This document shows positions 40,065-45,107 of a stretch of 45,107 nucleotides of DNA, piece by piece; the first letter of the stretch is position 1, and each line of letters begins with the position of its first letter. The stretch spans positions 1-45,107 of the forward strand of contig CAXTBN010000019.1 of NCBI GenBank assembly GCA_964242895.1, in the 5' to 3' direction. The notes beneath the pieces are model-generated. The model saw nothing but the letters and a program-made list of their open reading frames with translations. It was not told the origin of the DNA and did no database searches. Both the position numbers and the translations under genes were made by a program. The DNA is from JASLDZ01 sp964242895 (lineage in GTDB: Bacteria; Pseudomonadota; Alphaproteobacteria; Caulobacterales; Caulobacteraceae).

Positions 40065-41003
40065 TTAGGTCGGCGCGCGCTCCGCGGCGGCGGCGCGGGC
40101 CAGGGTGTCGCGGGCCATGCGCAGGTTGGCGGCGTCGACCATCTTGCCGCGAACGCTGATCGCGCCGCGACCGGCCGCCGTGGCCGCGTCGTAGGCGTCG
40201 GCGACCTCGCGCGCGAAGGCGATCTCGTCGGGCGTCGGCGAGAACACGGCGTCCACCACCGCCGGCTGGCTCGGATGAATGCACCACTTGCCGTCGAAGC
40301 CCATGGCGCGGGCGATCCGCGCGGTGCGCTCCAGTTCGGCGGGGTCGCGCACGTCGGCGAAGGGGCCGTCGATGGCGCGCAGGCCGTGGGCGCGGGCGGC
40401 GCCGACGATGGTGTGCATGGCGTGGTGCCAGCGGTGGCCGGGGTAGAGGGCGTCGTGACCGTCGAACCCGCCGATGGTCTCCATCGGCATGCCCATGGAG
40501 GCGGCGTAGTCGCCCGAGCCGTAGATCAGGGCCTCCAGCCGCGGGTCGGCGGCGGCGATCTCGCGGATGTTCAGCACGCCGGCGGCGGTCTCGATCAGCG
40601 CCTCGACGCCGATCGGCCGCTCGAGCCCGGTCGCCGCCTCGATCTGGCCCAGGAGCGTGGAGACGAAGCGCACCTCGTCGCGGCGGCCGACCTTGGGCAC
40701 GACGACGAGATCCAGGTGGACCCCGGCGCCTTCGACGATCTCCACGAGGTCGCGGTAGGCGAAGGGCGTGTCCAGACCGTTGATGCGCACGGCGCGCAGC
40801 TTGCCGCCGAAGTCGAGGGTGGTCAGCGCCTCGACGGCGTGGCCGCGGGCCTCGGCCTTGGCGCTGGGCGCGACCGCGTCCTCGCAGTCGATGCACACCG
40901 CGTCGGCCCGGGCCGCGGCGGCCTTCGCGATCATCGCCGGATTCGACGCTGGGACGAGCAGGGTGGAGCGTTCGAGCCGCGCCGGAACCGCGGCCCCGCT
41001 CAC
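40065..41003 (-). CDS. CitE-like (S)-citramalyl-CoA / malyl-CoA lyase
   Basis: 312 residues from the GTG overlapping the hydratase stop (GTGA). CitE/HpcH fold: RSTLLVPASNPAMIAKAAAARADAVCIDCEDAVAP with the Glu/Asp of CEDAV, VVPKVGRRDEV, GVEALIETAAGVLN and GFDGKWCIHPSQ. It cleaves a CoA ester to acetyl-CoA (or propionyl-CoA) and a 2-oxoacid. In this setting citramalyl-CoA to acetyl-CoA plus pyruvate is the likely reaction; malyl-CoA or methylmalyl-CoA activity cannot be excluded. Confidence 0.85.
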   Translation of the reverse strand: MSGAAVPARLERSTLLVPASNPAMIAKAAAARADAVCIDCEDAVAPSAKAEARGHAVEALTTLDFGGKLRAVRINGLDTPFAYRDLVEIVEGAGVHLDLVVVPKVGRRDEVRFVSTLLGQIEAATGLERPIGVEALIETAAGVLNIREIAAADPRLEALIYGSGDYAASMGMPMETIGGFDGHDALYPGHRWHHAMHTIVGAARAHGLRAIDGPFADVRDPAELERTARIARAMGFDGKWCIHPSQPAVVDAVFSPTPDEIAFAREVADAYDAATAAGRGAISVRGKMVDAANLRMARDTLARAAAAERAPT

Positions 41004-41857
41004 CGCGGCGACCAGTCGAGCGTCGCCTGCAGGCCGACGGTCCCTCGCCCGTTGGCGGTGAACAGGTCGAGACCGTCGACGCCCCGCGCGCGGCCGTTCA
41101 CCGTCACGGCGTCGACGTCGAACAGCGGGTGCAGTCCGCGGAACGCGAAGGCGGCGGGCGTCCGCTCCGGCGCGTGACGGCTCGCGGCGTCGAACAGGAG
41201 CACCGCCTGCAGCGGGCCGTGGACGACCAGCGCCGGATAGCGCTCCACCTCCGTGGCGTAGGCGCGGTCGTAGTGTATCCGGTGGCCGTTGAAGGTCAGC
41301 GCCGAGAAGCGGAACAGCAGCACGGGATCGACCCCCACGGGTTCGCTCCAGTCGCAAGGCGGAAGCTGCGTCGGCGCGGGCGGCGAGAAACGATCGGGGA
41401 TGCCCAGGAAGACGAGATCCTGCTCCTCCTCCGTCAAAAGCTCGCCGTCGCGCGCGATGGCGTGACGGACGGTGACGAACACCATCTCGCCGGCGCCGCC
41501 GGTCTTGCGCGTGACCTTCAGGATGGTGGAGGTCTTCTCCAGCACGTCGCCGACGTGGACCGGGGCGTGGAACGCGCACCGGCTGCCGGCCCACATGCGC
41601 CGCGCCAGCGGGACGGGCGGCAGGAAGTCACCCCGCCGGGGGTGGCCGTCCGGCCCGAGCGCGGATTGCGGCGCGAGCGGCAGGAAGCAGAGCCACGTCC
41701 AGATCGCGGGCAGTTCGTCGCCTGGCCGTAAGCCGGCGAGGTCGTGCCGGTTCAGGGTCGCGGCCAGGGAGCGTGCGGACGTCTCGGAGACGCGGTCGGT
41801 CAGGACTTGGGACCGGCCCATCCAGTTTTCCCACCCGTCGTCCGCCGAGCCCTGCAT
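41000..41857 (-). CDS. meh: Mesaconyl-C4-CoA hydratase-like (FAS1-like/HTD2-type) protein
   Basis: 285 residues from ATG 41857; the frame runs on to 41944 without coding character. A double hot-dog dehydratase: N-terminal half with PAIWTWLCFLPLAP, RRMWAGSRCAFHAPVHVGDVL, and C-terminal half with FRFSALTFNGHRIHYDRAYATEVERYPALVVHGPLQAVLL, the HTD2 motif. It heads the operon. Homologous enzymes hydrate mesaconyl-C4-CoA to (S)-citramalyl-CoA. Substrate is assigned from the neighbours. Confidence 0.85.
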   Translation of the reverse strand: MQGSADDGWENWMGRSQVLTDRVSETSARSLAATLNRHDLAGLRPGDELPAIWTWLCFLPLAPQSALGPDGHPRRGDFLPPVPLARRMWAGSRCAFHAPVHVGDVLEKTSTILKVTRKTGGAGEMVFVTVRHAIARDGELLTEEEQDLVFLGIPDRFSPPAPTQLPPCDWSEPVGVDPVLLFRFSALTFNGHRIHYDRAYATEVERYPALVVHGPLQAVLLFDAASRHAPERTPAAFAFRGLHPLFDVDAVTVNGRARGVDGLDLFTANGRGTVGLQATLDWSPR

Positions 41858-42430
41858 GTCGCGACCGCCTCGCCTCACCGTAGGCCGACCGCCTTTCTCA
41901 AGGCAAATGCGCGCGGCGAGACCCGCAGCAGCCCCTACCGCCATGAGCTCGGCGCGTCGTCGATCAATGGGAGGTCCGCGATCGGCGAGTCAGCGGGTGA
42001 AACAGGTATCCGACCCGTGATCGGGCGGTCGGCGCCCCATGTTGACCCGTTTCGCCCCGAGACGCCCCGCGCGCGGAGACCGGGTTTCTGATGGGGTGGC
42101 GCTCCGCGGCGCCGGCCGCAGCCCTCTTCGAAGCCCATGACCGACCGCCCTCGATCGCACCGGCGCCGTCTTTCGTGCGGCTTCCGCTCGCGAGGGCGCG
42201 CGGCGGTGTCCGACGCGGCGGGGCCGCTCGGCGTACGGGGAGGCGCGGAGCGCCGGGCGTGCGCCCGGGACCGGAAGATGGACTGTGTGGGTTTCGGCGT
42301 CCCCGCCGACGCTCCGCGCGGCCGCTTGTCGGGGGCCTGCCGCGAAAGGGCATTGTCCGCCCTGCACGGCTCGGCCGAGCGGGGGCTCCTTCCCCGCACC
42401 CTGACGCGCTTGCGCGCGCCGCCCGGCGGG

Positions 42431-42453
42431 CGGGAGGCATCCGACGCCTCCCG
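42431..42453 (+). repeat. Perfect inverted repeat (hairpin)
   Basis: CGGGAGGC-atccgac-GCCTCCCG, an 8-bp stem with a 7-base loop and a short T-containing tail (GACGGTTTCACT). No gene ends just before it. Confidence 0.6.
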
Positions 42454-42665
42454 GACGCGACGGTTTCACTCCCCGTCGCCAACCCCGCACGACCGCCGCC
42501 CCGCGACCACCTCGAGCGCGGATCCGAAGCGCCCTCCCCAGCCGCGGGGTCTCGGTAAGACTGCGCCTGCGCCGAGGGACGGGGACATCTTTGGCGACGT
42601 GCTCCTATCAGGTCGTTCACGATCAACGACTTACCCCAGAAACTCGGACCCATCGCGGGGGACGA

Positions 42666-42706
42666 CCCTTTCCCGCCGCGGGAGAGGGACAGCCGCCGCG
42701 GGCGGC
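42666..42706 (+). repeat. REP-like double hairpin
   Basis: CCCTTTCCCGC-c-GCGGGAGAGGG (one G/T mismatch) followed after three bases by GCCGCC-gcg-GGCGGC. The CCCTCTCCCG/CGGGAGAGGG type is a common intergenic repeat in GC-rich proteobacteria. Confidence 0.6.
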
Positions 42707-42915
42707 AGGGCTAGGGCGCCTGTTCCTCACACTCAATGTCGAGTCCCGGCTCATTCTGGCCGCTCCCGCGCCTGCCCCATGCTCACGCGGAGGGTTTGGG
42801 CCACTCGCCGTTCCCTGAACTCGTTTCGAGTCCGCGCCGTCATCGCGCCTAGAGGCGGCGACGCTGAGCCGGCACGACCGCGCATACACCGTCACCTTCC
42901 AGTGGAGTTCGTTCG

Positions 42916-45107
42916 ATGACCACTTACACATTCCTTACATTCGACTACCCACAATCACCGAGAACCATTGGAGAGGGTCTCAATGACTCAGGAACTGTCG
43001 TGGGCTACTACGACACAGGAGATGCGGTTACTCAATACTCCGGACCTGCATTTATCTACAGCAATGGAGGTTTTACGTCAGTCACATCTCCTACCGGTGG
43101 AGGCGCGGTGCTCTCGGCTGTCAATAACCTTGGACAAGGTGTCGGCGACTACGTCACCTCCGTCACTTCTAGCGGCCAAGCCCTTATATACGGCTTTGAA
43201 TATAGCGCTGGTATGTACACCTCCATCCAATATCCAGGCTCCACGCAAACAGCTCCAGTAGGCATAAACAGCACCGGAGAGGTAGTTGGAAGTTATCTGT
43301 CGTCCGATAGCGGCTCTGGCCAATTCCTATACGCCAACGGCTCATATACATCTATCAGCGTTCCTGGATCGGATGAGACGAAAATCAACGGGATAAACGA
43401 TAAAGGTCAGATATTCGGGATTGCAGACGTACTAGGCCCGTCTGGGTACGTTAGCATGGGCTTCGTAGACACAAACAACACAATTCATACGTTCACCGTT
43501 CCTGGCTCGCTCGGCATTCTTTCAACTTACGTCAACAATAATGGAGAGATAGCCGGGCTATATAACAGTGGAGTCTCGCAAGATGGTGAGAGCTATGTGA
43601 CATCGATTTACACGATCATCAACGGCGTGTTCTCATCTACTCCTGGCGGAGACATCGAAGGTCTCAACGATGCGGGACAGATTTCGGGCACATTCACCGA
43701 TGCTTCCGGGGAACACGGCTTCATCGCCACCCCCACCACGCCGATTCCGAGCGGGTCGCCGATGATCGGAGGCGCGGCGGCGAACCAGCCCACCACCGAC
43801 CAGGGCGCGATCGCGCCCTTCTCCGGGCTGACGGTGAGCGATCCCAATCCGGCGCCCGCGGAGACGGTCACCGTCACCTACAGCGGCGCCGATGGCACGC
43901 TGGCCGGCGGCGGCTTCACGGGCGCGGCGGGAAGCTACACCGGAAGCTTCACCTCCGCGGCCGCGGCGCAGGCCGCCCTGCAGGCGCTGACCTTCATGCC
44001 CACCGCCAACCAAGCCGCCCCGGGCCAGACCGTCACCACCGGCTTCGCCATCACAGTCACCGACGCGGGCCAGACGACGACCGACTCCACGACCAGCGTG
44101 GTCGCCACCAGCGTCAACGACGCGCCGGCGCTCGGCGGCTTGCCCGCCTCCCAGACCGCGACCGCAGGCGTGGCGACCACGCCTTTCGCCGCCGCCACGG
44201 TCGCCGACCCCGATACGGGGCAGACCGAGACGGTGACCGTGAGCTTCGCCGCCGCGGCGGGGACCTTCGCGGGCGCAGGTTTCGCGGGCGCGGCCGGGAG
44301 CTACACCGGAACGTTCGCCTCGGCCGCCGCCGCGCAGGCCGCGTTGCGGGCGGCGACCTTCACGCCCGCCGCGGGCGCGGCTGCGTCCGACACCCTGACC
44401 GTCGCCGTCCAGGACGCGCCGAGCGGGGCGGCGGGACCGGCCACGGCCTCGACCTCGCTGACCGTAGGCTTCACTCCTGTGAACGCGCCGCCCACCATCT
44501 CCGGCGCACAGGCGGCCCAGGCTGCTTCCGCGGGCGTGGCGATCAGCCCCTTCTCCGCCGTGACGGTGTCCGACCCGGACGCGGGGCAGAGCGAGACGGT
44601 CACCGTCAGCTTCGCCGCGGCGAACGGGACGCTCGCCGGCGGCGGCTTCGTCCAGACCGCGCCAGGCGTCTACACCATCACCGCGCCGGCGGGCGCGGCT
44701 GGAGACTCCGCCGCGGCGGCGCAGGCCGACCTGCGCGCCGCCATCTTCACGCCCACCTCCGGCCAGAGCGCGACGACCACCCTGACCCTCAGCGTTTCGG
44801 ACGGCCAAGCGACCGCCACGAACGCCAACACCACCGTCGTCGCCACGTACACGCCCCCATCGGACGGCGGGGGCGGGGGCGGCGGGGGCGGCGGCTCGAC
44901 CTCCCCCTCGACAACCCCGCTTTCCATCTCATCGGGGTTCTCCACCGTGGAGACGCCGAACCTCCTCCGCGCCCTCGCCAGCGGCGTAGACGGCTCGACG
45001 CCCAACTCACCGATCTACGCTCAGATTCAGAACTCCAAGGCCATCGCAGCCCAGCTGGACCAGGGGCAGATCACCGTCGCCCAGGCCGAAAGCGCGCTCC
45101 TCCATGT
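42916..45107 (+). CDS. Large repeat protein: HAF-type repeats fused to cadherin-like repeats (partial)
   Basis: At least 730 codons from ATG 42916 (GGAG eight bases before it); runs off the window. Residues about 1-270 have six copies of an IN-DxGxVVGxY-type unit (GLNDSGTVVGYY, GINSTGEVVGSY, GINDKGQIFGIA, YVNNNGEIAGLY, GLNDAGQISGTF), i.e. HAF extracellular repeats. From about 275 on come three cadherin-like units with PFSGLTVSDPNPAPAETVTVTYSG and GSYTGSFTSAAAAQAALQALTFMPTA patterns. A Gly run (about 650) precedes a C-terminal region (SSGFSTVETPNLLRAL). No signal peptide, so type I export is likely. GC is about 50% before and 75% after about 43730 (60-base samples). Confidence 0.8.
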   Translation, partial: MTTYTFLTFDYPQSPRTIGEGLNDSGTVVGYYDTGDAVTQYSGPAFIYSNGGFTSVTSPTGGGAVLSAVNNLGQGVGDYVTSVTSSGQALIYGFEYSAGMYTSIQYPGSTQTAPVGINSTGEVVGSYLSSDSGSGQFLYANGSYTSISVPGSDETKINGINDKGQIFGIADVLGPSGYVSMGFVDTNNTIHTFTVPGSLGILSTYVNNNGEIAGLYNSGVSQDGESYVTSIYTIINGVFSSTPGGDIEGLNDAGQISGTFTDASGEHGFIATPTTPIPSGSPMIGGAAANQPTTDQGAIAPFSGLTVSDPNPAPAETVTVTYSGADGTLAGGGFTGAAGSYTGSFTSAAAAQAALQALTFMPTANQAAPGQTVTTGFAITVTDAGQTTTDSTTSVVATSVNDAPALGGLPASQTATAGVATTPFAAATVADPDTGQTETVTVSFAAAAGTFAGAGFAGAAGSYTGTFASAAAAQAALRAATFTPAAGAAASDTLTVAVQDAPSGAAGPATASTSLTVGFTPVNAPPTISGAQAAQAASAGVAISPFSAVTVSDPDAGQSETVTVSFAAANGTLAGGGFVQTAPGVYTITAPAGAAGDSAAAAQADLRAAIFTPTSGQSATTTLTLSVSDGQATATNANTTVVATYTPPSDGGGGGGGGGGSTSPSTTPLSISSGFSTVETPNLLRALASGVDGSTPNSPIYAQIQNSKAIAAQLDQGQITVAQAESALLH

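Larger units (their letters stand above)
41858..42915. other. About 1 kb without a convincing gene
   Basis: Many overlapping frames exist but all are Arg/Pro/Ala-rich with no domain-like pattern. Structured parts are the hairpins at 42431-42453 and 42666-42706. It probably holds the hydratase operon promoter on the left and that of the repeat protein on the right. No tRNA or rRNA segment is seen. Confidence 0.6.

Noticed and set aside
41964..42653. 229-codon leftward frame in the 1-kb spacer
   Set aside because: Composition (Arg, Pro, Ser, Gly) and frequent overlap with frames in the other directions indicate a random open frame in GC-rich DNA; no domain is visible.
1..45107. CRISPR arrays, insertion sequences, prophage genes, rRNA
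   Set aside because: I saw no regularly spaced repeats, no transposase or integrase motifs and no rRNA-like segments; the phage-lysozyme-like domain at 22925 is part of a LysM protein and not of a prophage.

Overview
The window is about 45 kb of very GC-rich DNA (roughly 70%) with GTG starts, 4-base GTGA/ATGA gene overlaps and FixJ/FixL-type regulators. Its phosphate and mesaconyl-CoA genes also fit a GC-rich alphaproteobacterium; the order is not settled from sequence alone. One 100-base run of N (34789-34888) marks a scaffold gap.

Bases 1-19920 hold a nearly complete non-flagellar type III secretion system (T3SS). A long leftward run reads, in transcription order, lytic transglycosylase, sctV, sctC, sctD, a needle candidate, sctI, sctJ, sctK, sctL, sctN, sctO, sctP. 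It then meets two rightward unknown genes, and leftward transcription resumes with a soluble histidine kinase, a FixJ-type regulator, sctQ, sctR, sctS, sctT, a SPOR-like protein and a LysM protein that runs off the left edge. sctU and a FliO-like gene are divergent from the main run. I recognise no translocator pair, gatekeeper or chaperones.

Bases 19920-27751 look like the exported-protein arm: a filament-like small protein, two tandem secreted paralogs (DUF6683-like) plus a frameshifted third copy, a LysM/NlpC-P60-like/phage-lysozyme cell-wall enzyme, two small secreted proteins, and a frameshifted RES-domain (NAD+ glycohydrolase-like) protein with a glycine-zipper segment followed by an overlapping small gene. 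An 8-mer, CTAGGGAA, occurs four times in the window, always at a gene boundary of this T3SS/export block, and may be its regulatory box.

Bases 27752-28925 are a graveyard of a response-regulator fragment and a frameshifted CocE/NonD-type hydrolase. Then come a molybdopterin-type dehydrogenase subunit lacking its expected catalytic glutamate, an overlapping serine hydrolase, and a TetR regulator with a palindromic operator candidate in the divergent gap. A phosphate block follows (PiT permease, OprP-like porin, PstS, with possible PHO boxes), then a three-gene operon for mesaconyl-CoA transferase, citramalyl/malyl-CoA lyase and mesaconyl-C4-CoA hydratase, together a route from mesaconyl-C1-CoA to acetyl-CoA plus pyruvate. 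After about 1 kb without a convincing gene, the window ends in a large exported repeat protein whose first ~270 codons (HAF-type repeats) have about 50% GC while the rest (cadherin-like repeats) has about 75% GC: a chimera.
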